Source: Drosophila persimilis
Taxonomy: Eukaryota; Arthropoda; Insecta; Diptera; Drosophilidae
Reading direction: 5' to 3'
Assembly: GCF_003286085.1 (NCBI RefSeq)
Contig: NW_020825313.1
Span: 682,001 to 746,000 of the forward strand
Length of the DNA: 64,000 bases
The translations under genes and the position numbers were made by a program. The notes beneath the pieces were generated by a model. The model was not told the origin of the DNA. It worked only from the letters and a program-made list of their open reading frames with translations, and searched no databases. This document shows positions 1 through 11,073 of the stretch, one piece after another (the first letter of the stretch is position 1; the number at the start of each line of letters is the position of its first letter).

Positions 1-1339
1 TAAAGGAGTAAGACTTGCTGGAAGAACCCGATTTACTGGTATTTAGGTCGGACAATCTAGCGCAAATCCGAAAAAAGCAAAGCCTGTGTCGTTCCGAGAA
101 GGTCAGGAAGTACTTCACCGAAGTTTTTCCTTTGAAAAATTCAAGCAAAATTGTAATGCCAAATGGGCTCCTAAGTTCCTTAAATGTCGCGTTCGGAAAA
201 AACTTGATAATTGTTTCTAACTTCTGGAAAATTTGCAGAGCCGAGAAAGAGGAACCTTTAATGCGAAAGGCATTAGATCCTGATTTCCGCTAATATTCTG
301 TCTAACGGTGGCAAATTATCGGGAGGTGTAACGGTTTCGGCTAGACAGTCCAGATCCAGGAAAGTCTATTGCTATGGTGCTCGGGTATATCGAATGCAAT
401 AATCTTGGGCAAATTAGATTAGCAGATCATAGCATAGTTGGGGTGGGTGAATGCATGCTCGATTTAGGGAACAGCTGAGCTAAGCTTTCGCAAAGTTCTG
501 TGCAGCGCATCGCAGAGGAGCTTTCGAAGCGAAGCGTTTAGATCTTTTAGCAATTATTTAAGCAGTCCAAAATAACAAGTTCGTTCTCTTTTTGAAAATT
601 CGAATGGGTTCAACTGGGGATTGTCTCCGCCTCGACAAGAATTGAAAAAAACCAAAAAAAAATACTTTGAAAATCCCGTGCTGTGTGTGCTTCTCGAAAA
701 TCGGGGGAAATTAATAGCCGTGCGCCGAGAAAACTGGCAGGGCACCTACCCTCTCTTAAAGTGCCTATTTTCCACGCCTCGCCACCAATTGTTTTTCTGA
801 ACCGTGCGTCCCAAATTTCTGCAAAAAGAAAACAACACTCGTGTCCCCGTGGAAAATTCGGAGGAAAGTGCACTGTAGGAATAAATTCGATTTTTTTTCT
901 TGGTCCTCGTGGTTTTGTTTCTGTTTCGCCCATAGGGCCCTGGCAGATCGGCAGCCATTCCAGCTAACCCAAATTTCTGCACCCATACCAAACTCCCACC
1001 CTTGACGGGAGTACTCTTCGTGACCCGACATTGGTGTGAGGCCGAGTTTTTATCCTTTGAAAATCGTTAGAAAAGTTCACCTGCCCGGTTACATAACCTC
1101 CACCGGCCATATCCCTTGCGCCATCCATAACCTATACGCAGGCCCATGCGCTTTGCAGTTGCGGTGCATAAAGGTCATATGGATTACCCCCCGTGTGCTC
1201 CGCTAACTCGCTTTCTACGACGGCCTAGAAGACTGTTACGGATCCGGACCAAGATTTTATAGCATAGTGTATCTTTAATTTAATTTGCTTTAAGCTTGTA
1301 TTGCTCGCATTCCATGAATTCCTCCTATGCATAAGAGCT
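1..1339. other. Unassigned sequence, no gene recognised
   Basis: I recognise no domain or element in this stretch. The short open frames on both strands have no motif and no family resemblance. It includes A-rich runs near 645-660 and a T-run near 890. It may be old transposon or intergenic sequence lying beyond the broken end of the minus-strand BEL/Pao relic next to it. Confidence 0.5.
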
Positions 1340-2130
1340 TCACAGACAATTACACATAGAGTCCGCTCCGGCGAGGACATCGTCGACGTACATGAATGAC
1401 CGGATAATGTAACTTGCTCTCGGGAATCTGGACTGGACGTCGCCTGCTAGCTGTTGCAACACTCGGATGGCAAGAAAAGGAGCACAGCTGACTCCAAAGG
1501 TTACGGTCTTTAGTTCATAGTTCCGGATGTGTCCCTCCTTGTTTCGAAATTATATTCGCTGGAAAGGGGTGTGCTTCGGATCAACCCAAATCTGGCCATA
1601 CATTTTGGTGATGTCCGCGATGAGCACGTACCGGAAATAACGCCACTTTAGAATCTGGAGGGTCAAGTCAGATTGGAGGACCGGGCCGGCGTGCAGAAGA
1701 TCATTCAAGCTTACTCCGTTGGTCGAAGGGCTGGATGCGTTAAATACCACGCGGACCTTCGTGGTAGTGCTCTCAGGCTTGAAGACAGCGTGGTGCGGAA
1801 GGTAGTAAGTTGAGGACCCATGATTCGGAGGAACTTCTGTCATGTGATCAAGGTCTAGGTATTCTTGGATCACGGAGTCGTATTGCTTTTGTAAGGTAGC
1901 GTCTCTTTTTAAACGATTTTCGTTTCGCAAAGACTGAGTCAGGGCAATCGACCTGGAACACCCCAGTCTCGGATCCGAGACGATCTGGGTCACGGAACGG
2001 CAACGCGACAACGTACTTTCTTTTCGACGTTCTTGAAGTGGCTCGGAGGAAATTGCTTTCGCAGTAGGCATTCGACTCGCCTACAATTTTCCCCGGTACT
2101 GTCTCTACCTCCAAAAACTTGGTGAGAAGC
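1340..2130 (-). pseudogene. BEL/Pao retrotransposon reverse transcriptase fragment
   Basis: Minus-strand remnant of a BEL/Pao Pol. Reading leftwards it carries the linker before RT (KRKYVVALPF near 2000), the RT entry motif YYLPHHAVFKPES, then RVVFNASSPS, LIADITKMYGQIW and, in a shifted frame, the catalytic YVDD at 1379-1390 within SFMYVDDVLAGAD. The frame changes near 1550 and stops appear after YVDD, so RNase H and integrase are missing. It continues the protease fragment just upstream (2147-2690, minus). The order protease-linker-RT is that of BEL/Pao elements. No LTR for this copy is visible. The product would copy element RNA into DNA; this copy cannot. Confidence 0.85.
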
Positions 2131-2146
2131 TAGTCTAAGGGAGCCT

Positions 2147-2690
2147 CTAGCTCGCTCGAAACTTGCTAGAGAAGGATGAAATACAGCTTTGTACAGTATT
2201 GGGCACTGGGCCGGTAAGTACCCACCCAAAAACGGTTTCCTGCCAGAGGAGAGAGCCACAGATGTTGGTCAGTGAGCCGTTTAACAGAATGGACGGAAGG
2301 ATATCCGCTCCAACCAAGACATCTATTTGTGAACTCTCATAGTAGGTCGGATCCGCCCATGAGAGGTTCGGCAGGTCTCGCAACGAATTTTGCGGAATCG
2401 GATGGGATGGAAGGTTACCCGCCAGTTCCGGCAGAACGTAAGCCGTGGCGTTGACGTGCAAGTCCGGCCTCGTAGTGGCAAAATGAAAGAGCTTCGTGGA
2501 TTGAGCGGATACTGTCTGATTGAGGCCCGAGACTTGTGCCTGGATTAGTCGGAACGGCAACTTGATTATACTGAAGAGACGTTCCGTTATAAACGTTGCC
2601 TCGGAACCCAGGTCGATTAGAGCGCGGGCGCGGAAGTTTGTCCCTGTTCAGTTGCAGAATGCAATGCGGCATAGCACAGTGACACCGTGA
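2147..2690 (-). pseudogene. BEL/Pao aspartic protease (A17-like) fragment
   Basis: The minus strand encodes a BEL/Pao type retropepsin region. The active-site segment reads ALIDLGSEATFITERL near 2600-2640, where the family has D-S-G; the serine is replaced by leucine, so the site is probably dead. Downstream is the family pattern VLVGADILPSILL followed by TVFGWVLTGPV, typical of the A17/DUF1758 protease of BEL elements. A frameshift separates the active-site part (frame of 2415-2693) from the rest (frame of 2147-2560). It sits directly upstream of the RT fragment on the same strand. Loss of the catalytic D-S-G and the frameshift mark it as a relic. Confidence 0.8.
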
Positions 2691-2744
2691 CACAATTTTC
2701 TATTTAACATGTAATATAATACCTCACGACAACACACTAGCCAC

Positions 2745-3146
2745 TGTAGCGAGTTCTGCTGACAATGCACTCTCTCCGCAGAGGGCGAAGACAGCGGGGC
2801 AGTTGCTGACCATCAAAATGTCGCAATTGCCCACCAGACACTAAAATTATCCATAATACACAAAACATATATTTTACAGACTCAGCACTTTTGTACCTTT
2901 TATTACCTATAAATAAGAATCATTTTTATCAATAAAATCAGTATCAGAAACAGTACCATAACTGCCTGTCACTCATCTTCCATCGCAATCATCAGAGGCT
3001 ATCGCCGTGTCTTCAGACCCTCCTTAGCGCACCGTAGGATACCCACTCCGCAGTCCAACCGGTTCAAGTTCTAGTTGCGACGACCAAACTGTAGACGGTT
3101 TATGTACCGTATGCAACCCAACTTCCTACACACACACACATTAACA
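2745..3146 (+). repeat. Probable 5' LTR of plus-strand BEL/Pao element 1
   Basis: A 402-bp segment starts TGTAGCGAG and ends TTAACA, and the end is followed at once by a BEL-type primer binding site. Both boundaries follow the TGT...ACA rule. The 401-bp LTR inferred for the other BEL element (62351-62751) has the same length and the same ending. No matching 3' LTR is found near 6800, so the left boundary rests on the motif alone. Confidence 0.6.
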
Positions 3147-3148
3147 TT

Positions 3149-3164
3149 TGGTGACCCCGACCTT
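3149..3164 (+). promoter_or_regulatory. Primer binding site of BEL/Pao element 1
   Basis: TGGTGACCCCGACC lies 2 nt after the LTR end, the place where a tRNA primes minus-strand DNA synthesis. The same TTTGGTGACCCCGA string follows the LTR at 62752, which supports both assignments. Confidence 0.75.
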
Positions 3165-3558
3165 GGTCATCCTTTCAAACTGTCAGACAAGCTACAGTGA
3201 AAGGATTCGATTTGGACATCAGATTGAAGTAGTCAACAGGACATCTTCAATAAAAATTTTGCATCAGGCCATACACTTACGGTAGCATCTCTTACCAATA
3301 ATTATCACGTTGGCAAATCTGACATATGTATTCAGGTTATCAGCCAACAGAAAAACAGCTATAGAATTGGATTACCACCAAGGTAATCAATTTTTGTTGT
3401 TTCGTGCGTTCCATAGATTGGAAACAGCACAAATCCCTCCATCTAACACATCACCTGTACTATTACCTTCTGACCGACAACGAATGCGATTCGGAGCGTA
3501 TGCAGTTTCAAAGTAAATAAAACACTCCCAACGGGTCAAAAGTAATAAGTACAAACAG

Positions 3559-4740
3559 ATGGATACACATATGGAGGCAGAAGCTGCCGCTACAATGGCA
3601 ATGGATGTGCAGCAAGAGATTGGTGAGGAAATATCGAGGTGCATTCGGAACTTTAAAAAAGATTCCCAAGAACGAAAGCAAACGGCCTCTTATTTTCAAG
3701 CCAAAATATCAGCACTCGAAAATGCGTGGAATCGCTTCAACAAAAACGACTCCAATCTTCGCGATACAGACAAAACGGATGAATACGTAAAATTCCGTGA
3801 AGACTTACGTACAACATGTAAGCAGTACATTACGATTTTTACCGAATGCATGGATAAGCTATCACAGACTACTAGTGCTCGTGGGGAACGTCAAATCGTC
3901 TTTAAAGAAAAGCATGAGAATCCTCCAGTAGATCCCAAAGAAAGCGGTCTGATCCAGTAGTCCTCGAAGGATTACAGCATACTGCTTTCACTATGTCGCC
4001 GACAAAACCATAGTAGACTCCGTTAAACGCAATCTGAAACAACTTTCAGAGGCAGAAGGACGCACATCAAGTGATTTGATAAAATCACTATGGACTCAAG
4101 CACAGGAAGTCCACTTCACAATTCATGAGGAATACGAGGACCCAGTGGAAGGAGGATGTGACATGGAATCCTACCTAACACTGGAAAGTAAGGTCCAAAG
4201 AGTATTGGCAAAATCAGCCACACCAAACACGGATAACGTGCAGCTTCCACGCATCAGCATCCCAAAGTTTGATGGGGATCTATTCAAATGGACACAGTTC
4301 TTCGATCTGTTCTCATGCATGGTGCATGAAACCAACATGCCTACGGTGAAAAAGATGTGGCATCGATCTAAAGGAAGAAAATTATGAAGCCGCTTGGGAA
4401 ATACTAGTTGACGCATACAACAATCCCAGAGATGTGTCGAATAAGGTACTGAACCGCTTTCTCAATCACCAAAGAACTAATGACGATACCAAGTCATTAA
4501 ATGAGTTGTATATAACAACCATAGAATCCCTTGCATCACTAAAGGGATTGGGCATCAATTTATCTACTTGGGATCCGATATTGATTGCCATTATCAGAAA
4601 CAAACTGGATGTTACAAATAAGGTATTGTATGAGCAATCATTGCGAAGCTCAAAGGACATTCAGGCGCTGGATACGATGCTTCAGTTCTTGGAGCAAAGA
4701 ATTCGAGTTCTAGGAACCAGTAAGAAGCCACCAGCATCAA
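3559..4740 (+). pseudogene. BEL/Pao Gag (DUF1759-like), broken
   Basis: The first frame opens at an ATG at 3559 and runs to a stop at 3960. It is a charged, probably helical N-terminal Gag region. The next frame (about 4030-4370) contains LPRISIPKFDGDLFKWTQFF, the hallmark of the DUF1759 capsid-like domain of BEL/Pao Gag. A third frame (4380-4740) continues it with EEN-YEAAWEILVDAY and LNRFLNHQ. At least two frameshifts and the stop at 3958-3960 break the ORF. It lies about 400 nt after the primer site, as expected for the 5' leader and Gag of this class. The product would form the particle that packages element RNA. Confidence 0.85.
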
Positions 4741-4764
4741 GGAGAGAGCCAAAAGGCACGACAT

Positions 4765-6250
4765 GTGCATCAGCAAGCACCCTTATGCACATTCTGCAAG
4801 AAAGCAAGCCATGGGGTCTACGGATGCGAAGAATTTCGCTCCAAATCTCCATCAGAACGACTAAATTGGGTACAAAAACAAAAAATGTGCGTTAATTTTT
4901 TTAGAACAAATCACAAAACAAACGCATGCCCAGGTCAAAACTGCTTCAAGTGTGACAAGAAGCGAAACACGATGCTACATTTGGAAACAGCAACAGGTGC
5001 AGCTACAGAATCAAGAGGCCCGACGGTTGGTGCAGCAAGTAACAATAGTTACAATCTTCTGGCCACAGCAAAAGTGGCAGTAGAAGCCAACAACGGGCAG
5101 GTTGCTAATTTCAGAGCACTGCTAGATTCAGGATCACAGATAAACTTGATCTCTGAACGAATGGCATCAATGTTGTCACTCAAACTAAAAGACACAACAT
5201 TACGGATCGAAGGAATTGGATGTCAATCCAAGACCAGCAGAGCACGAGTAAATGTGCTCACGAAATCCCTTCACAATGGTTTTACGCCAAGAATTGAAGC
5301 TTTCATATTACCACAGATAATAGCTGATCAACCAGCTGAGGCACTCGATTCAGAGAGCTTAAACGTACCAACCAAGATCTCACTGGCAGATCCAAACTTC
5401 CATAACCCAGGCAAAATCGACATGCTAATCGGAGCCGAGCATTACTATTCGTTGCTGCTCCCAGATCAACATCAGCTAAGGATAGGCTCGTTGCTACAAA
5501 ATACAAAACTGGGATGGATTGTGGCAGGAAAAGTCAAGACTGCCCACAGTTCCTAGCCCATTTGTGCAACGGGAGTCAACGAGCTCATGGAAAGATTCTG
5601 GACTGTGGACAATCTAGAGACGGAAGAAAAACCACGCACTCCAGTAGAAGCACAGTGCGAAGCTCATTTTATAGAAAACCTTCAGACAGCTTCGGATGGC
5701 CGTAATCCGGGTTTATTGTAAAACTCCAATTTTCCGAACACCCCTCCGCCCTGGGGGAGTCTTTGGAAACTGCAACAAAAAGATTTCTAGCGTTGGAGCG
5801 CCGCATCTCAACAGAAACTTGGAAGAGTTATGTGAACTTCATGGAAGAGTACGAAGGACTAGGACATATGAAGATTTTACCAGTGTCAAAGGTTCCTAAA
5901 AAATACTACTTCATTCCACATCACTGTGTACTCTAACCTGAGTGCACCACAACAAGGCTTAGGGTAGTATTCGATGCCTCATGCTGGACCGCTGGACCCA
6001 CAGTTCAGAGAGAACTTAAGTCCATTCTGCTACGATTTCGAGCTCATAAGTACGTGCTCACAGCGGACATAGAAAAGATGTACCGACAAGTGTGGATGAA
6101 CCCGGAGGATCAGTTCCATCATATGATAGTCTGGAGAGACAACCCTTCCCAAGATAACAGGTACTATCGCCTGAAAACATTCACATATGGGACAACAGCG
6201 TCTCCGTTCCTAGCAACGAAATGTCTAGATCACTTGGGTAGAAAGAGCTC
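4765..6250 (+). pseudogene. BEL/Pao zinc knuckle, protease and partial RT
   Basis: This follows Gag. A zinc knuckle reads CTFCKKASHGVYGC (C-x2-C-x4-H-x4-C). A second cysteine-rich stretch has lost one cysteine (CVNFF). The protease has LLDSGSQINLISE with the active-site D-S-G intact near 5122-5130, then MLIGAEHYYSLLL. An in-frame TAG at 5554-5556 interrupts it. RT follows in shifted frames: YYFIPHHCVL near 5910, RVVFDAS near 5965, LTADIEKMYRQVW near 6057 and FTYGTTASPFLA near 6180. The RT catalytic YVDD and the RNase H are missing: the sequence jumps from CLDHLG straight into integrase-type sequence. This is an internal deletion copy. Confidence 0.85.
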
Positions 6251-6267
6251 GATCATATCGTTATCAC

Positions 6268-6469
6268 TAGACCTCGGATTTTGCATATTTGATTCATCAG
6301 CATAGTCGTGGGCTCATTATTAATTTTTGTTCAATTGATTTCCTTTGACTATATTTGAAAAGCACTTGGCTGGGGGATCGGAGGATCGGAGGTGCTGCGA
6401 GTACGAGTCATCAGAATTTTTCTATCTTAATCCTTTAAAAATATGCAAATATGCAAAATCCGAGGTCTA
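6268..6469. mobile_element. 202-bp hAT-type MITE inserted in the BEL element
   Basis: The two ends (6268-6291 and 6446-6469) are perfect 24-bp inverted repeats beginning TAGACCTCGG. They are flanked by an exact 8-bp duplication, GTTATCAC, at 6260-6267 and 6470-6477. An 8-bp target duplication with a TAG-type end is the signature of hAT DNA transposons. The interior is too short to encode transposase, so movement would need a transposase from elsewhere. Removing the insert rejoins BEL integrase sequence (SSIISLS to FLGDD), which confirms the boundaries. Confidence 0.9.
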
Positions 6470-6477
6470 GTTATCAC

Positions 6478-6768
6478 CCTTCCTAGGAGACGATGTGCTT
6501 ATCCGAGTTGGTGGTAGACTTGAAGAAGCTCTACTTCCATACAACGCAAAACACCCAGTTTTCTACCATACAATGATCCAATCGTCAAAATGATCTTGCG
6601 TGAACTCCATGAGGAGAACATGCATTGTGGTACTCAAGCATTAAGGGCGTTTGCACGACAACAATATTGGATCACCAATGACAACACAATGGCTAGAAGC
6701 ATCATTCACAGCTGTGTTAGTTGTACCAAGACTAGACCAAAGCTGATGCACCAGATCATGGGCAATCT
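6478..6768 (+). pseudogene. BEL/Pao integrase zinc-binding region, fragment
   Basis: The frame encodes LGDDVLIRVGGRLEE and, after a shift, ELHEENMHCGTQALRAFA, QQYWITN and IIHSCVSCTKTRPK. These are the integrase H-H-C-C zinc domain of BEL elements; the H, H, C and C residues are all present. The similarity stops just after HQIMGNL, before the catalytic core. The 5' edge is continuous with BEL sequence on the left of the MITE. It is the right-hand end of BEL element 1. Confidence 0.8.
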
Positions 6769-7060
6769 TTACGAATTATTATTACATTTTTCAATTATTA
6801 TTAATTTTGTATAATAATAAACATTATGATGTCTTTCGAGCGTTTACTGTACTTGGGGACATAGTATATTATATTTATTGGTAATGGTAAATAATAAAAC
6901 TTTTTTTCCCAATTTATCGCCTTCCAGAAATTATAGAAATAAAACTATTATTCAAATATTTTTAATAGTCCCGCTTATTCCCCAGCGCTGGGTTAACCGT
7001 AATTTCGCCTAACAATGTTTTGCAGTCCGTTTTCGATCACTTATGAACCAATACACTGAG
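6769..7060. other. AT-rich spacer, nothing recognised
   Basis: Beyond the BEL break the sequence is AT-rich, with runs of ATT/AATAAT and no reading frame or repeat that I can identify. A T-run lies at 6901-6907. Confidence 0.5.
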
Positions 7061-7080
7061 CAAAATCAGCAATCAGCTTG

Positions 7081-7207
7081 CTGAAAAAACAAACATGCTT
7101 GATCGATCAAACTAAGCTGAGCTGATTTCAGCGAGCTTTTGCAGCTTTCAGCTCAGCTCAGTCTGCAATTGCGTAATTGCAGCGGTGCAGTATGTTTGTT
7201 TTTTCAG
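7081..7207. repeat. Nested inverted repeat (palindromic fold-back)
   Basis: The outer arms at 7081-7096 and 7192-7207 are perfect 16-bp inverted repeats (CTGAAAAAACAAACAT). The inner arms at 7115-7125 and 7148-7158 are perfect 11-bp inverted repeats (AGCTGAGCTGA). The region is rich in TCAGCT/AGCTGA. Similar direct copies of AAATCAGCNATCAGCT occur just outside, near 7061 and 7216. It could be the core of a fold-back element or part of an LTR leader. I do not recognise the family. Confidence 0.7.
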
Positions 7208-7639
7208 AGCTTATAAATCAGCTATCAGCTCCGATTTCAGCTACAGTGTGCGCGAGCCCTTAGGGTCTCACGCCAAAAATTGGTCGTGGTCCGTGGTGAT
7301 TAGCGAAAACGGACTGTGCTGCTCTTGTGGCCGTCGCGGACGCAAGGCGTCAACAACAATCGCGAAAACAAACTCAAAAGGAATAACGAAACCGCGATAG
7401 AGAGAGAGAAATTGTTTTTCTAGTGCAAGCCGTGCAAAAATTGTTCTCGGATAAATACTCCGTAAGCAGATCGTGCTAATTCGTAACATTAATCGTGATA
7501 AATCGCGCTTTGTGTTTGTTAAGATTTTGAAGACAAGAGACGTAATCTTTGTCAAGTTGAAACAATTTAAATCCTTTGCAGAAATTAATTAGTTAACTAA
7601 TCGGCCAAGAAATCGGTACTTTTGAAAACGAAACGGTTG

Positions 7640-8330
7640 ATAACATTGCAGAATCTTCAACATTAGCTGGCATGACACCTTTTAAAGTATGGGCAGAAAG
7701 GAAGCCGTGTGTCGGTCATCTGCAGATCTTTGGTACTATTTATTTTCTAATTATTTCTAATTATTTTCCCAAAAGGAGAAGAACATTATTAGGTTGGTTA
7801 CTCTGAAACAGCAAATGCATATAGGCTGTTTAATCCTGAAGAATAGAAAGCAATTGGGGCACAAGATGTAATTTTCCTCGAGAATAGCCTGTATAGAAAT
7901 CGCAAAGCTTCGGCGAGTGCTGCTGAATCTGCGCAGCCCAAACTTGTAGAATTCCAGCATATGGAACATTTTATTCCCCACGAACAGGCTCTGGAGATGA
8001 CCTGTGTCAGTGCCAGTCAGTCTTCGCGCAGCCAAATTCAGATTGAGCACAAAGGTGTCACACCTAGAAAGGTTTTTAATGGTCAGCCTGGAACGCATAT
8101 AGGCTGAAGATATTCGTGTCCCTCCTAATGCAAAAGGGGCATTGACGGGTACTGAGGGGGTACGCACTAAAGCGTGACAAGGATGGCAATTTCGACCAAT
8201 TCCCGACTGGTTGCTCAACGTTACGGAGTCAACTTTACCAAGACTTTTTCACCTGTTGCCAGATACTCCAAAAGCAGGCTGGTAATAGCGTTGGCTCTGG
8301 AACGTATCGAAAAGCTAGCTACATTATGTG
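7640..8330 (+). pseudogene. Ty1/copia-type pol relic
   Basis: Fragments of a Copia polyprotein appear in order. First is the end of the integrase core, GMTPFKVWAERKP then GHLQIFGT, near 7665-7735. Then comes a degraded linker with several stops. Last is the start of RT, SRLVAQRYGVNFTKTFSPVARYSKS, near 8200-8275, and LALE. Frameshifts and stops are frequent. The RT catalytic motifs, RNase H and Gag are absent. The stretch upstream (7208-7640) has no coding signal; it might be the element's leader, but I cannot support that. Confidence 0.7.
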
Positions 8331-9660
8331 AAAAATAGGTTTTTGCTTTAAAACTGGCTGTGAAACATCATAGTTTTCACTGAGTATTGATGACAATAAG
8401 TATACAAAATAAAAGATTCCAAAAACAGATTCCTACGTTACATACATTTTGACTGCTCCTAAAGTCCTAAAGTATTCATATTCATATTGTGCAAGCAGTC
8501 ATTAAATTGTTTGACTCTTGCCACCTGCTTTCGTCGGCATCACCACTGTGTGTTGACGCGATAGAAATGAAGGTATCATATTCGTTCGCCAAAGCTCAAA
8601 AACATGATACCTGATACATTATAAAAGATACGTTGTTCTTCTGAGCGCGCCCATTGTTAATATGACTGTTCTAAGGAAAATGTTTGTATTTTTTTGGGTA
8701 TTCGAAAGAGTGCATAAATTCAAAATACATACTTGAATTAAAAAATGTACCCAAAACCTCGTCAATTTTTAGTTTTCTAGATGTGTAGTTGCAAAAAACT
8801 AAGAAATGTCCACGGGAACAAAACAAAGGTGGCTGTTGTGATTTTTGACGAAATCAGAGGAAATATTCTAATTTTAGAATTATGTGCATTTGCAATAATA
8901 TTTCCCAAAAGAGATCGATGCTTCCTTTAAATTTAACATTCAGCACATTCGCACGAGACAAGAGTTTCTTGCTTTTATAAAAACTAAAAAATGTACAGTT
9001 AGCCGAGATTGCGCCATTTTTTTTTTACGTGTAGTGGTTTTTTGTATACATGGCTTAAGTATCTTACATATACATAGATGCAATGAACTTTTCGAATTCT
9101 AAAAGCTGATAAATGCAACTTTAATTTGGACCTGAATAAATTGGACGGCTGCACATTAGCCGCTTATCCATAGATTTTTATAAGCAATGTCTAAAACGAC
9201 GCCCTATTAATATTACTATACAAATGAAATATAAAACACAAGAAACAATTTTTTCCAACCTTTCCAAAGTTTTTAAAATCAACATTTTTAAAAAAATATT
9301 TAAGCAAAAAATTGTAAATTTGCATTGAAATCAGGGTCCGCAAATAAGAGTTGTGAATGTACATTTTACCTATATAAATCAATGTGAGAGAGATATTGAA
9401 TACACCAAAATATATATTTTAGTTGTGTGTAGCGATATTAGAACAAACTTATATATCACAATTTAAAAAAAAAACTGGCTTATTATTTGGTAATTTTGAA
9501 TTTTGTAGTATTTTTTGAATATATTGGTATATTGTTTGCCAATAAATACTACGAATGCAACAGAATGTAGAAGAATCGAGAGGAAACGTTTTGAGTTGCT
9601 GCTGCCATGATGGAATTACCTTTTTTTTACTTCTTACAAATCCCCCCTCTTACTAACTAA
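8331..9660. other. AT-rich intergenic sequence, nothing recognised
   Basis: About 1.3 kb of AT-rich sequence with short T and A runs. No ORF has domain similarity and I found no terminal repeats. It may contain decayed transposon DNA beyond recognition by eye. Confidence 0.5.
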
Positions 9661-10207
9661 GCCGGGTCGGTCGAAGGGCGAGAACATTACGCAAAATAAA
9701 CGAAATTTTGAAATACACTTGCAATAGTGAGATCTAAAAGGAGTATGGATACAAAATTTGGTTACTCTAGCTCTAGTAGTCTCTGAGATCTGTGGATGCC
9801 AAAGATTTTCGTCCTTTGCGGGGGCGGAAAGGGGTGGGGCTAACAGGAGTGTGGATACCAAAATTTATTTCTTTAGCCTTAATAGTCTCGACATCTGTGG
9901 ATGCCACAGATTTTCGTACTTTTGTGGAACGGGCGAAATTTTGCAATACACTTGTAACAGTGACATATTACAGAAGTAATATTACATATTACGTTGCTCT
10001 AGCTCTCATAGTCTCTGAGCACTAGGCGCTCATAGTGACGGACAGACGGACGGACAGAAAGACAAGGCTCAATTGACTTGACTATTGATGCTGATCAAGA
10101 ACATATATACCTTATGGGGTCGGAAACGCTTCCTTCTGGACGTTACACGCATCCACTTTCACCACAAATCTAATATACCCCTCTACTCATTTTGAGTATC
10201 GGGTATA
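9661..10207 (+). mobile_element. DINE-1/mini-me-like Helitron fragment, block P1
   Basis: This carries the internal DINE-1 motifs (GATGCCACAGATTTTCGT modules, twice), the (GACG/GACA)n or GTCY microsatellite near 10036-10060, the conserved stretch ending GCTGATCAAGAA, a TATATA run, GGGGTCGGAAACG, and the terminal fold-back ending TATCGGGTATAA. The 5' hairpin end is missing. The tail is repeated at 26097-26492 and 50050-50446. Confidence 0.85.
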
Positions 10208-11071
10208 AAAATGGATATAAAAGAAAATAGTATTATCCTTAATATTCGTCTTTGAAATACATGCTATGTATCAATTTTTATTGAATCATAAAAATTAATT
10301 TTGAAAAAATGTAGAGTATAAGTGATTGTTATTTTTTATTTGTATTGAAAAAAAATATATATTTTATTACTCATACATTTTTTAATAAAAATTAAAAGTA
10401 AGTGTTACTTTTGAATTTTTCAATTCAAATTGGGAAATAATTGTTAAATTATAATTTTTATTTTAAAACTTATAACAGTTACGGTCCCTTATTGAATGGT
10501 TAGAGCTGCCCAGACGGTAAGCTCAAGATATTTTTTTTCGACTTTCCCCGAATTATCAAACTCAAATTTTGTAAAAAAAATACGGCAAAATTATCAATTT
10601 AAATTTGAAAGTTTAATATTTTTAAGACGGTAAGTTTAAGCTACACGGTGTTTGGGATTTACAGCTGCATTTATCAGCTTTTTAGAATTGCAAAGTTCAA
10701 TACAACCAGGCGTAAGATACTTTAGTTATGTAAAAAAAGAAGCAGAAAGACAGGAAAAAAAATTTTGTTAAATACACTTTTAAAAATTATAAAAAAAAAC
10801 CAAATCTATTAAAAAAAACTCACTAACAATTTTTAAAGCCCCAAATCTTTAAGAAAAGAATTTTTGGTTCACAGCGGAAATGTGGTGTTGCATAGTGTTA
10901 TACATATAAAAATGTTGTTGGTTTGCAACTCATTTCCAAAGTCCAGAAGTTCTCCACCGATTAAGCTGAAATTTTGACATATCATGAAATTTAGTTCTAG
11001 GATTGGTTTTAAACTTAATATAAAATCGCGAAATCGAGATTTTAGTATGAATATTTGCAAGAGTAGCCCTC
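10208..11071. other. AT-rich segment of block P1
   Basis: No gene is visible. Two copies of a GACGGTAAG motif (near 10513 and 10625) and many A and T runs occur. The same segment recurs at 26493-27354 and 50447-51307 with few differences, so it travels with the duplicated block. Confidence 0.6.
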
Positions 11072-11073
11072 TA

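Noticed and set aside
15-293. Open frame of 92 codons at the left edge
   Set aside because: No ATG context, motif or family resemblance; short frames of this size are frequent here.
929-951. CATAGGGCCCTGGCAGATCGG resembles part of the BEL element 2 LTR near 62524
   Set aside because: Only about 22 nt with a gap and a mismatch; no longer similarity around it, so it may be chance.
7185-7400. Frame of 71 codons overlapping the palindrome
   Set aside because: No domain; starts inside the inverted repeat; likely chance.
10036-10060. GACGGACA repeats considered as a CRISPR-like or satellite array
   Set aside because: It is the GTCY microsatellite that is an integral part of DINE-1/mini-me elements.
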